Positions 53,951-64,000 of a stretch of DNA of 64,000 nucleotides are shown piece by piece. The stretch comes from Victivallales bacterium. Its GTDB lineage: Bacteria; Verrucomicrobiota; Lentisphaeria; Oligosphaerales; Oligosphaeraceae. The number at the start of each line of letters is the position of its first letter. Position 1 is the stretch's first letter. The stretch is from assembly GCA_017417585.1 (NCBI GenBank), contig JAFPYX010000033.1:1-64000 (forward strand), given 5' to 3'. The position numbers and the translations under genes are program-made. The notes under the pieces are model-generated. The model saw only the letters and a program-made list of their open reading frames with translations. It did no database searches and was not told the DNA's origin.

Positions 53951-55584
53951 ACCAGCAAGATGCACAAGACATGAAATTCTGGCACCGATGGGGCGACTGG
54001 CAGTGGTGTGCCCTCATCGCGTTCGTCACCCTCGCCGCATTCGCGCCTGGACTGCGCTGTCCCTTTATGCTCGACTGGGATGACGGCGCATTCGTAATAC
54101 ATAACCAGCACCTCGAATGGACTTGGGAGAACCTCCGCGCATACTTCACCCATCCATTTCTGGAACTCTACACGCCCGTCCCGATGGTCTCGCTGATGCT
54201 GGACCATGCGCTTTTCGGACTGAATCCACTCGGATACCATCTCCACGGTCTGCTCCTGCATACCGCCAGCGCGCTGTTGCTCTACGGGATTCTCCGTAAA
54301 CTCTCGCTCGACCATCCCATTGCCACGCTCGGCACGCTCCTCTGGGCACTCTCGCCCCAGAAAGTCGAATCCGTCATCTGGGTTGCCGAACGCAAAGACG
54401 TGGACTGCGGACTCTTCGCTTTCGCATCCTTCTTCGCATTCCAATGCGCCTTGGACGACTTGCGACCTCGCCACCGATATCTTCTCCTGATTGCCAGCGG
54501 AGTTTTAGGCGTCCTCTCCATCTGGTCCAAACCCGCCACCGTCGCCCTTCCCGGCATCTTCATCGTGTATGCCTTTTTGAAGACTAGCCTTTCTAGCACC
54601 TCTAGCACCTCTAGCCATGCTATCTTCTATCCACTAGTCTTCTTGCTTCCAGGAATTTGGATTTCCATGCACTTCACCCATACTGGGGTGGGACACCTGG
54701 AACGCCTCTGGGCGATTCCGTTCCACAACCTCTTCTGGTATCCGCTCAGCGCACTATACCCCTGGCATTTAAACCCCATCCACGTGCCTATCCGAACCTG
54801 GGGAGAAATTTGGGGCGTCGTCGTGGCAGGCATGTTTGTTTCGGGACTCCTTTTAGCGCTTGCCCGCTGGCGCAAAGTTTCTTGGACGACAATCCTCTGT
54901 GCAGTGATGCTCATCGTCGGCGCAACTGTCCCCGTGCTAGGGCTACTCCGTTACACCGACTACACTCACTGCGACCGCTACAACTACTGTGTCTCCGCCG
55001 TTGCCTGGGCCATCGTTCTGCCACTGCTCACATGCCTGCCCTTGCGAAAGCCCTGGCTCCTTCCTACCGCCCTCACTCTTTTGGTGGCTGTCTTCTTCGT
55101 TCGCACTTGGTGCTACCTGCCCTTTTGGGAGACACCTGACGCCTTCACCGCATACATCTTCCAGCAGCCCGGCGTCCCCAACCGAAAGGCATACCAGCAG
55201 GGCATCACGACAGCCTTGCGAAACCACAACCCCGCCCTGCTCGCGGTCATCCGGGAACGTCTGCGCAACGAGCCGCCGCCAGAAGGCATCTACTCCGACC
55301 CGCCGGAAGAAGCTCTCGCGGATCTTCTCGATGCACACTTGGCCTTCGCCAACGGAGACGATACCGCCGCATACGAAACCTACGCAAGAATCGACAGGAA
55401 ATCCATTGAGTTAAATAATAACTATTTTATAACAAGTATATTACAACAAATAAAACTCCAGGACCAATGGCTGTTGGCCAAAAATCGTGGAGACCACAAT
55501 GCCGCCGCGTATTATCTACGACAACTCGAAGAACTCAGCGAATATCATGCCAGCCAGAATCTAGAATTCCCTATCGGGGAATAA
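53947..55584 (+). CDS. TMTC-like polytopic membrane protein (GT-C type), paralog 2
   Basis: 545 residues with about 10 transmembrane helices. Shared with the protein at 40072-41775: MLDWDDGAFVIHNQHLEWTW, LDHALFGLNPLGYHLHGLLL, LLWALSPQKVESVIWVAERK, FHNLFWYPLSALYPW and LRYTDYTHCDRYNYC. Between two helices, where the paralog has DLGPERKYR, this one has TSLSSTSSTSSHA, encoded by four CTAG nonamers (54584-54619). Enzymatic activity as a protein O-glycosyltransferase is inferred only from the TMTC-like pattern. It is translationally coupled to the MFS gene. Confidence 0.75.
   Translation: MNQQDAQDMKFWHRWGDWQWCALIAFVTLAAFAPGLRCPFMLDWDDGAFVIHNQHLEWTWENLRAYFTHPFLELYTPVPMVSLMLDHALFGLNPLGYHLHGLLLHTASALLLYGILRKLSLDHPIATLGTLLWALSPQKVESVIWVAERKDVDCGLFAFASFFAFQCALDDLRPRHRYLLLIASGVLGVLSIWSKPATVALPGIFIVYAFLKTSLSSTSSTSSHAIFYPLVFLLPGIWISMHFTHTGVGHLERLWAIPFHNLFWYPLSALYPWHLNPIHVPIRTWGEIWGVVVAGMFVSGLLLALARWRKVSWTTILCAVMLIVGATVPVLGLLRYTDYTHCDRYNYCVSAVAWAIVLPLLTCLPLRKPWLLPTALTLLVAVFFVRTWCYLPFWETPDAFTAYIFQQPGVPNRKAYQQGITTALRNHNPALLAVIRERLRNEPPPEGIYSDPPEEALADLLDAHLAFANGDDTAAYETYARIDRKSIELNNNYFITSILQQIKLQDQWLLAKNRGDHNAAAYYLRQLEELSEYHASQNLEFPIGE
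54584..54619 (+). repeat. In-frame CTAG nonamer tract inside a gene
   Basis: CTAGCCTTT, CTAGCACCT, CTAGCACCT, CTAGCCATG. Being 9 bp long, each unit adds three codons and keeps the frame of the TMTC-like gene. The insert falls in a predicted loop. Confidence 0.85.
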
Positions 55585-55746
55585 AACATGGTATTATCAG
55601 TTATTAAAGTCCAATGAATCCCGCAAAGCTCCTGAAAGTCCCGGTCTACCGAAATTTAGAAGGCGAAAATCTGAAGTTCATTTCGAACGAGTAACACTAC
55701 AGGCTTTCACCACTTCCTCCGAACCAGCAGGGGAAGTCCCCTTTTG

Positions 55747-56553
55747 TCATGGAACCGGTACAAGAGCAAGGCGGAAACCAATGAAATTGTACTGGAAATC
55801 TGGCGAGTCTCTAATTCGGGATGCTGCACGACAGTACTGCGTATAGCTACACCAACTGCCGCCTCGGATTACTCGGTTCGAGCCAGAAGTAGGTCCCATC
55901 GGGTCGGTGACATTGCCTTGATAGGTCTTCCACCACCACCAGTCCCGGCACCACTCACAGACATTGCCGTGCATATCGTAAAGCCCCCAGAGATTCGGAT
56001 GCTTCTGGGCCACCGGATGGGTGGAGCCGCCGCTATTTGAATCATACCAGGCAACCTCGTCTAGGTCGCCATAGCATGCCCCGGTCGTCCCAGCTCGGCA
56101 GGAGTATTCCCATTGCGCCTCGGTGGGCAGATCGAAGCAGTATCCCTCCGGTCGTTCAATGGAGGAGTCGTTATTCAATTTCTCACAGAATCTCCTCGCC
56201 TCTTTCCAACTGACCTGCTCCACAGGGTAATTGTCGCCTTTCTGGAAAAATGCAGGGTTGCCACCCATGACGGCATTCCATTGCGCCTGGGTAACCTCTG
56301 TAACGCCCATCCAGTAGGCTTTCGTAATGGTCACGCGATGCTGGACCTCATGGTCAATCCGGCCTTGTTCATCCTCCGGGCTTCCCATTGTAAACGTCCC
56401 TGCCGGAATCTTCTTCAGCTCCAGAACTACCTTGCTGGAAAGCGTGATAGTCAGGCTATTGGAATCTACAGTGGTCACTTCCTTCCCCACTACTTGCGCA
56501 GAGATGCTTCCGAAAAAAAAGATTACAAGCCCTAATGACAGGATGGTTTTCAT
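55747..56553 (-). CDS. Secreted SUMF1/FGE-sulfatase-domain protein
   Basis: 268 residues. A signal peptide (TILSLGLVIFFFGSISAQ) is followed by the whole SUMF1 plan: LKKIPAGTFTMGSPEDEQGR, ITKAYWMGVTEVTQAQWNAV, NYPVEQVSWKEARRFCEKLN, LPTEAQWEYSCRAGT, LYDMHGNVCEWCRDWW, NRVIRGGSWCSYTQYCRAAS and FIGFRLAL. True formylglycine-generating enzymes have a longer Cys loop (CHxSYC), and this protein has the shorter loop of the large non-FGE group, so sulfatase activation is doubtful. No sulfatase gene is nearby. Monocistronic, convergent with the TMTC-like gene. Confidence 0.85.
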   Translation of the reverse strand: MKTILSLGLVIFFFGSISAQVVGKEVTTVDSNSLTITLSSKVVLELKKIPAGTFTMGSPEDEQGRIDHEVQHRVTITKAYWMGVTEVTQAQWNAVMGGNPAFFQKGDNYPVEQVSWKEARRFCEKLNNDSSIERPEGYCFDLPTEAQWEYSCRAGTTGACYGDLDEVAWYDSNSGGSTHPVAQKHPNLWGLYDMHGNVCEWCRDWWWWKTYQGNVTDPMGPTSGSNRVIRGGSWCSYTQYCRAASRIRDSPDFQYNFIGFRLALVPVP

Positions 56554-56618
56554 GGATAGAATTCATTTCATGTTGTGAGGATAAACCTGTCCGGGAAAAC
56601 TGTGTTCCCCAACCCCCT

Positions 56619-56632
56619 ATTGACCATTGACA
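56619..56632. repeat. Two-unit heptamer (ATTGACC, ATTGACA)
   Basis: A minimal member of the heptamer tracts in the gap between the SUMF1 and tsaC genes. Confidence 0.35.
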
Positions 56633-56757
56633 CCGCCATGCAATCCGTGACAAAATAATATACCGCCCAAATGAAAATCGACAGTTATATCTATGTTTTG
56701 CCTTTTTAGATTCCAACAGCACGACCACAGAGGGAACATCCCATAAAGGCATCATCT

Positions 56758-57357
56758 CTATCCCAGCACCGCCGCGATCTGGCCAATCTTGATGGCGCCC
56801 TCGCGGATGATCACGGGAGTGTCGTTCAGCAACGAAACCACCGTGGAGGCCTGACCTCCCGTGACCGTGATCACACCGCCGTCCACCGCGACATCCGGTT
56901 CGCCGTCCAGCCCCTTCACCGCATCCACGATATTGGTGGCCGGGGGCGTGCCAGAGAGGTTCGCGCTGGTGGCCGCAAAGACGCAGTTGCATTTCTTTAG
57001 CAAGTTCAGCACGAACGGGTGGTTTGGAATGCGCAGTCCGATGGTGTCCGTACGGTCGGCATTCGGCACCACCACCGTCAAGGCTCCCGGCCAGAACTTC
57101 GCCGCGAGTTTGCGAAGTTCCGGCAAGTCCGCCACTCCCGCCGCCCAAGCCGCCTCCAGCGACGGCGCAAGCATCTGCAGACGCTTGCTCGACGGACGAT
57201 GCTTCAGGTGATAGATGCGTTCACGGCCCGCTTCGCTATCCCACCTCGTCACCAGTCCATAGACCGTCTCGGTAGGCAGCGCGACCACGCCATCGGCCTG
57301 CAATGCCTCGGCACAAATATTTAATGCATCTAATTCTGTATCAAGTATTTGTTTCAT
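56758..57357 (-). CDS. tsaC: L-threonylcarbamoyladenylate synthase (Sua5/YrdC/YwlC family)
   Basis: 199 residues. It makes threonylcarbamoyl-AMP for the t6A37 modification of ANN-decoding tRNAs. VVALPTETVYGLVTRW (near 26) is the YrdC signature, KHRPSSKRLQML corresponds to the KRP nucleotide loop, and FWPGALTVVVP, TIGLRIPNHPF and ATSANLSGTPP complete the family set. The Sua5 C-terminal domain is absent, as in short TsaC forms. It starts 9 bases after the mfd stop, the last gene of the coaC-gmhB-mfd-tsaC run. Confidence 0.92.
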   Translation of the reverse strand: MKQILDTELDALNICAEALQADGVVALPTETVYGLVTRWDSEAGRERIYHLKHRPSSKRLQMLAPSLEAAWAAGVADLPELRKLAAKFWPGALTVVVPNADRTDTIGLRIPNHPFVLNLLKKCNCVFAATSANLSGTPPATNIVDAVKGLDGEPDVAVDGGVITVTGGQASTVVSLLNDTPVIIREGAIKIGQIAAVLG

Positions 57358-57366
57358 TATTAAAAC

Positions 57367-60618
<3,252 letters not shown>

Positions 60619-60622
60619 GCCT

Positions 60623-61180
60623 TCACCCCAATATCCGCGAGGCCAATTCGGTCATCGAGCGCACGGCGAACTCCGCTCCGGGCAATAGTTGCGAGTCCTC
60701 TTTGGGAAGAAATTGAGCCGCATGCAGATGCGCATTCTGCGCCAATTCGAGATCCGCCGCCTTGTCACCCACCATCCACGATTTTGGCAGGTCGATGGCA
60801 AAATCACGGCACGCCGCCTCAATCATCCCCAGACGGGGCTTGCGACAATCGCAGCCCTCATCCGGACCATGCGGACAATAATAGATTGCATCTAGCCCCA
60901 CTCCGCCGACCGCCAGAAGCTCCGCCAGCCGATCGGTCACGGCAGACAACTGCTCACGCGTGAAATACCCACGCGCCAAACCCGACTGGTTGCTCACCAC
61001 AATCAGCCGCCAGCCTGCTTCACGGAATGTTCGCAGACCTTCCACCGCACCAGCAAACAACGCCACACGCGACGGATCGCTCAGATACGGACAATTCACC
61101 ATCAGCGTGTCGTCCCGGTCCAAAAAAAGTGCAGGACGGCATTCTGTGGCAGGTCCTTGTGGCGTAAGAATCGAAATCAT
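60623..61180 (-). CDS. gmhB: D,D-heptose 1,7-bisphosphate phosphatase-like HAD protein
   Basis: 185 residues of the GmhB/HisB-N HAD subfamily, which removes the C7 phosphate in ADP-heptose synthesis for lipopolysaccharide. ALFLDRDDTLMVN is HAD motif I (family usually DRDGT; here DRDD), IVVSNQSGLARGYF is motif II, CPHGPDEGCDCRKP is the zinc-binding loop and WMVGDKAADLELA is motif IV. ATG 61180 is preferred to TTG 61186. It follows coaC by 53 bases and precedes mfd by 4. No other heptose gene is in the window. Confidence 0.87.
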   Translation of the reverse strand: MISILTPQGPATECRPALFLDRDDTLMVNCPYLSDPSRVALFAGAVEGLRTFREAGWRLIVVSNQSGLARGYFTREQLSAVTDRLAELLAVGGVGLDAIYYCPHGPDEGCDCRKPRLGMIEAACRDFAIDLPKSWMVGDKAADLELAQNAHLHAAQFLPKEDSQLLPGAEFAVRSMTELASRILG

Positions 61181-61205
61181 AAACAAGAAACAAGTTTTTC
61201 GGAAG

Positions 61206-61246
61206 CTTTCCGGGCTTCCGGACTTCCGGGCTTTTAACCTTTAAAC
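61206..61246. repeat. Octamer/heptamer tract overlapping the coaC stop
   Basis: CTTTCCGG, GCTTCCGG, ACTTCCGG (61206-61229), then TTTAACC and TTTAAAC (61233-61246). The stop codon and last residues of the coaC gene lie inside the tract. Confidence 0.7.
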
Positions 61247-61782
61247 TCTTCCAAGACAGCCGCAAGAATATCCTCAACGGGGGCCATTCGACCCATTCCG
61301 ACCTCGCCGCAGGCAACGCTTCCCACTACCGGTCCCACGAACTTCACTCCTCGCTTTTGAAGTACTTTCATATTTGCCTGAGTGGCGGGATGCCTCCACA
61401 TCCGCGGATTCATCGCCGGAGCGACCATAACGGGACCGTCATGCGAGAGGCAGAAAGTCGAAAGTGCATCATCCGCAATGCCATGTGCCATTTTTGCGAG
61501 GATATTTGCAGTCGCCGGGGCTATCACAAGCAGCTTCGTCTCCAGTGCCAGTTCGATGTGCCGGGGCTGCCAATTCGGCGAGTCCCACAGGCTAGTCACC
61601 ACCGGTGCCCGAGAAAGCGTCTGGAAAGTCTGAGGACACACCAAGTGTGTGGCGGACTCGGTCATCATCACTCGCACCTCGATGCCCGCCTTGCGCAACT
61701 GACTTGTCAATTCCGCCGCCTTATAGGCCGCAATGCTTCCCGTGACGCCCAAAACAAGAATGTTGCGATGATTTTCAGTCAT
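61234..61782 (-). CDS. coaC: Phosphopantothenoylcysteine decarboxylase (stand-alone CoaC)
   Basis: 182 residues of the HFCD flavoprotein family, decarboxylating PPC to 4'-phosphopantetheine in coenzyme A synthesis. VLGVTGSIAAYKAAEL is the FMN loop, WQPRHIELA has the active-site His, PAMNPRMWRHPATQANM the PxMNxxMW substrate clamp and SVACGEVGMGRM the catalytic Cys. The CoaB synthetase domain that is fused in most bacteria is missing and does not follow. AGGAGG 6 bases before ATG 61782 fixes the start. The gene end lies in a repeat tract. Confidence 0.9.
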   Translation of the reverse strand: MTENHRNILVLGVTGSIAAYKAAELTSQLRKAGIEVRVMMTESATHLVCPQTFQTLSRAPVVTSLWDSPNWQPRHIELALETKLLVIAPATANILAKMAHGIADDALSTFCLSHDGPVMVAPAMNPRMWRHPATQANMKVLQKRGVKFVGPVVGSVACGEVGMGRMAPVEDILAAVLEEFKG

Positions 61783-61871
61783 TTCATGCCTCCTATGACG
61801 CTGTTTATCATACTATAATTCTGAAAAACTGTTTATATTGATGGAGAAGCCGTTTCCCCTCTTCCTCGCCA

Positions 61872-63503
61872 ATGCTCTCTTCCCTACGCAACAACCTACG
61901 CCACTGGCAATTTTTCCTCCTGCTCCTGGTTCCCATTCTGGCCACGGCGATTCTTTTGTGGCTGTTGGGAAAGAACTCGCCAGCCGCTTCGGAAAACAAT
62001 CTGGATGTCGTGAAGGACTCCACGCTACTCGCCCCTCCCCCTGCGCATCGCCGTGAAACGAAGACCGTCGAGCCGGTATCAGACACCATGCCGTCCCAGA
62101 CAGCAGAGCAATCCCCGACTGCAGTTTCCGATGAGCTTGACAGCCAAATTCATATCATCCAGCTTCAGCGTGCCGAAGACTACTGGCGGATGATGGACTG
62201 GGCCAGCGCCAATGGTTTCCGAATCACGGGCCAAATTCCACGGCTCTTCACGATACGCCTTGCTCTTTCCGACGAAGAATACCGACGATTGCACCATGAT
62301 TCAGGACTGGAATTCACCGAGGAAACGGAAGTGTTCGTCAGCATACCGGACCAGCTGCTGGACAAATATCCCGAATGGATCGGCAACCCCGGACCCGCAT
62401 TCGGCACCTCGTACCAGGATTATCTCGGCGTAGATACCGCCGACACCGAACGCGGTCATGGCATAATCATCGCGCTTCTGGACACCGCGCTGCTACCACA
62501 TTCCGAATTCGACAACGCCAGCCTCACGAAAGTCGCCCGCAGGAACAACGGTGAGCCGGCGGCCACCGGCACTTCCGACCACGGCACCGCCGTGGCCTCC
62601 ATCCTCACTTCGCTTTCCAATGCGAGCATCCTCGCCTACGAAGTGCTGGGCGGAGAGACTGACAGCGGTTCTGCCTTCGACCTGGCAAATGCCATCGTGG
62701 ATGCCGTGGACAGGGGCGCCGACATCATTTCCATGAGCCTGGGGACCTATTCGGACTCCGCCATCCTGCAGAATGCCATCGACTACGCCCTGGAGAAACA
62801 GGTGATCGTGGTGGCCGCCGCCGGCAACAACGGCGTCGAAGAAGTCTGCTACCCCGCCGCCTACGATGGCGTGCTGGCGGTCGGTGCCATCGACGCCAAT
62901 GGCAATGTCTCAGGTTTCTCCAATTCCGGCGAGGAAATCTCGTTGGTCGCACCCGGCGTGGGGTTGCTCGCCGCCACCTACGATGACGAATACGCTTATT
63001 TTTCCGGAACCAGTGCGGCAGTCCCCTGTGTCTCCGCCGTGCTGGCCAATTATCTGGCGGAGAACCCCAATGCCGATATCCTTGACGCCTACATGGCACT
63101 GTTGCAGAACTGCAATGACACCGAGGCACCGGGGAAGGACACGCTGAGCGGCTTCGGAATCCTGGACGCCGAACGCCTTGCCGCCCAGACTGCGACCGGC
63201 ATCCGCGATGCGGCCGCTGCCGGAATCACCCTGGAGGGAAACACCCTCACAGTTTCCGCGCAGAACACGGGCACCGTCCTCCTGGAGCAACTTGTCCTGA
63301 CCACTAAAATCAATGGTATCGAGCTACAAAATACCTTCGACGACGTTGCCCCGGGGACAGTCGTCAGCGCCCAGGGGGAAGTGCCGGAGGAGCTGTTAAA
63401 TGGAGCGCTTCCCCTGGCTATACGCACCACAGTATTCACCCCCGGCGTCACCGACACACGCCCACGCAACCAGAGTCATATTCAGACCTTCGGCGAACAT
63501 TAG
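61872..63503 (+). CDS. Membrane-anchored subtilisin-family serine protease (S8)
   Basis: 543 residues. A short Arg-rich start and one transmembrane segment (FFLLLLVPILATAILLWLL, about 14-33) anchor it. A linker and inhibitor-like prodomain (about 60-160) precede the catalytic domain. The triad is visible: IIIALLDTALLPH (Asp near 203), SDHGTAVASIL (His near 237) and YFSGTSAAVPCVSAVLA (Ser near 380), with VAAAGNNG for the oxyanion Asn. A C-terminal beta domain (about 435-540) follows. It is convergent with an alpha-2-macroglobulin-like gene; a near-palindrome around 63557-63580 lies between them. Confidence 0.92.
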   Translation: MLSSLRNNLRHWQFFLLLLVPILATAILLWLLGKNSPAASENNLDVVKDSTLLAPPPAHRRETKTVEPVSDTMPSQTAEQSPTAVSDELDSQIHIIQLQRAEDYWRMMDWASANGFRITGQIPRLFTIRLALSDEEYRRLHHDSGLEFTEETEVFVSIPDQLLDKYPEWIGNPGPAFGTSYQDYLGVDTADTERGHGIIIALLDTALLPHSEFDNASLTKVARRNNGEPAATGTSDHGTAVASILTSLSNASILAYEVLGGETDSGSAFDLANAIVDAVDRGADIISMSLGTYSDSAILQNAIDYALEKQVIVVAAAGNNGVEEVCYPAAYDGVLAVGAIDANGNVSGFSNSGEEISLVAPGVGLLAATYDDEYAYFSGTSAAVPCVSAVLANYLAENPNADILDAYMALLQNCNDTEAPGKDTLSGFGILDAERLAAQTATGIRDAAAAGITLEGNTLTVSAQNTGTVLLEQLVLTTKINGIELQNTFDDVAPGTVVSAQGEVPEELLNGALPLAIRTTVFTPGVTDTRPRNQSHIQTFGEH

Positions 63504-63571
63504 ACAGTAGGCGAGGTGCGAGACCGAAAGGAGGTTCCACCAAGAAGTCCCTCGCCCCACCAGTAGCTTCA

Positions 63572-64000
63572 CTACTGTGGCTTGACTGTCACATTCACGT
63601 CCACGCCGGGCACATACTGCTTGGCTTCATCCGTGTAGTAGAGGTAGGCCCGCGAGGCCGCCGCCGTATAATTGCCAGGGATTTCGGCCGTGAGCGAGAG
63701 CGGCACTGTGGCCTCGCCACCGGCCGGCAATCCGCGCCAGTAAAGGACCACCGCATTGTCCCAGAGTTCGTATGCCGCGATTCGGTTGGCATCCACAAGC
63801 TCCTGGAGCTGCGCGGTACGCAACTGGAGCCCGCCGGGTATGGCGACAACGGCGAGGGTCATTGCGGCATCCTCGGCAGCGGTGTTCTTGACCGTGACCT
63901 TGAGCTGCACAGGCTCACCTTCCCTGACCTCGATTTGGTTGAGTTCAGTAGTCAAGGCAATCGAGCCGGCATTGTCGGGGATTTCCGTCAGTCCTGTGAT
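63572..64000 (-). CDS. C-terminus of an alpha-2-macroglobulin-like protein (5' end outside window)
   Basis: 142 residues before the stop at 63572; the frame is open to the window edge. LTTELNQIEVREGEPVQLKV is the start of a receptor-binding-type beta domain, GGEATVPLSLTAEIPGNYTA is its middle, and AYLYYTDEAKQYVPG is the characteristic end of bacterial alpha-2-macroglobulins. These large periplasmic or cell-surface proteins trap proteases through a thioester that would lie upstream. Only the end can be judged. Confidence 0.7.
   Translation of the reverse strand: MTGLTEIPDNAGSIALTTELNQIEVREGEPVQLKVTVKNTAAEDAAMTLAVVAIPGGLQLRTAQLQELVDANRIAAYELWDNAVVLYWRGLPAGGEATVPLSLTAEIPGNYTAAASRAYLYYTDEAKQYVPGVDVNVTVKPQ

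Noticed and set aside
55747..56553. Formylglycine-generating enzyme for sulfatases
   Set aside because: The Cys loop is too short for FGE and no sulfatase is present; kept as generic SUMF1-domain protein.

Overview
The window looks like a chromosomal segment of a polysaccharide-degrading PVC bacterium, most likely Lentisphaerota (Victivallales-like) or a close Verrucomicrobiota/Kiritimatiellota relative. This is inferred from gene content: a prepilin-type major subunit with an H-x9-DG C-terminus, DUF4091 and DUF4838 glycosidase-like proteins, several Gfo/Idh/MocA oxidoreductases, an ADP-ribosylglycohydrolase-like enzyme, a TIGR04073-type exosortase-associated protein, membrane-anchored Ser/Thr kinases, a sigma-54 two-component system and many exported proteins of unknown function. 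Strong Shine-Dalgarno sequences occur at only some genes.

Layout. 1-18 kb: an IS5-type transposase end, then mostly secreted or carbohydrate-active genes (deacetylase-like protein, two related GH-A-type glycosidases, nitroreductase, Gfo/Idh, ADP-ribosylglycohydrolase, SGNH hydrolase, DUF4091 protein). 18-28.6 kb (all minus strand): a MurU/beta-helix/AmgK-type fusion behind a Ser/Thr kinase, an RNA polymerase sigma factor with a fused zinc-finger-like tail, a His-rich exported protein, a galM-containing envelope operon, and an alpha-galactosidase-like protein lacking its expected nucleophile. 28.8-29.4 kb: a decayed higB toxin gene and tRNA-Leu(TAA). 29.4-38.6 kb (minus): a rhamnose block (rhaA, rhaB) interleaved with two exported unknowns, a metallophosphoesterase and an NtrC-type histidine kinase/response regulator pair. 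38.7-43.6 kb: a TIGR04073-type protein, then a membrane Ser/Thr kinase overlapping a TMTC-like membrane protein. 43.9-55.6 kb (mostly plus): an alpha/alpha-barrel protein, an AraC regulator divergent from a ThuA-Gfo/Idh pair, a prepilin with terminator, a DUF4838 protein, an outer-membrane barrel, an MFS transporter and a second TMTC-like protein. 55.7-64 kb: a secreted SUMF1-like protein, a housekeeping operon coaC-gmhB-mfd-tsaC, a membrane-anchored subtilase and the 3' end of an alpha-2-macroglobulin-like gene.

Most unusual signals. (1) Short tandem tracts of 7-, 8- and 9-bp units recur in intergenic DNA, often touching start or stop codons, and one nonamer tract lies in frame inside a membrane protein gene. 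(2) An exact 33-bp x 8 array of hairpin units lies between two genes. (3) Two promoters near the ECF-like sigma gene share a bipartite motif (GTTGGAAAA, about 15 bp, CGTARTACAAG), suggesting a small local regulon covering the His-rich protein and the galM operon. (4) Several enzymes have altered key residues (kinase HRDVMPDN, GH-D-like IKHV, DLG kinase, GmhB DRDD).

How the genes may work together (inference): exported glycosidases and the rhamnose enzymes point to growth on rhamnose-containing glycans. The sigma factor, kinases and exported proteins form an envelope-sensing layer. The MurU/AmgK fusion implies peptidoglycan sugar recycling.
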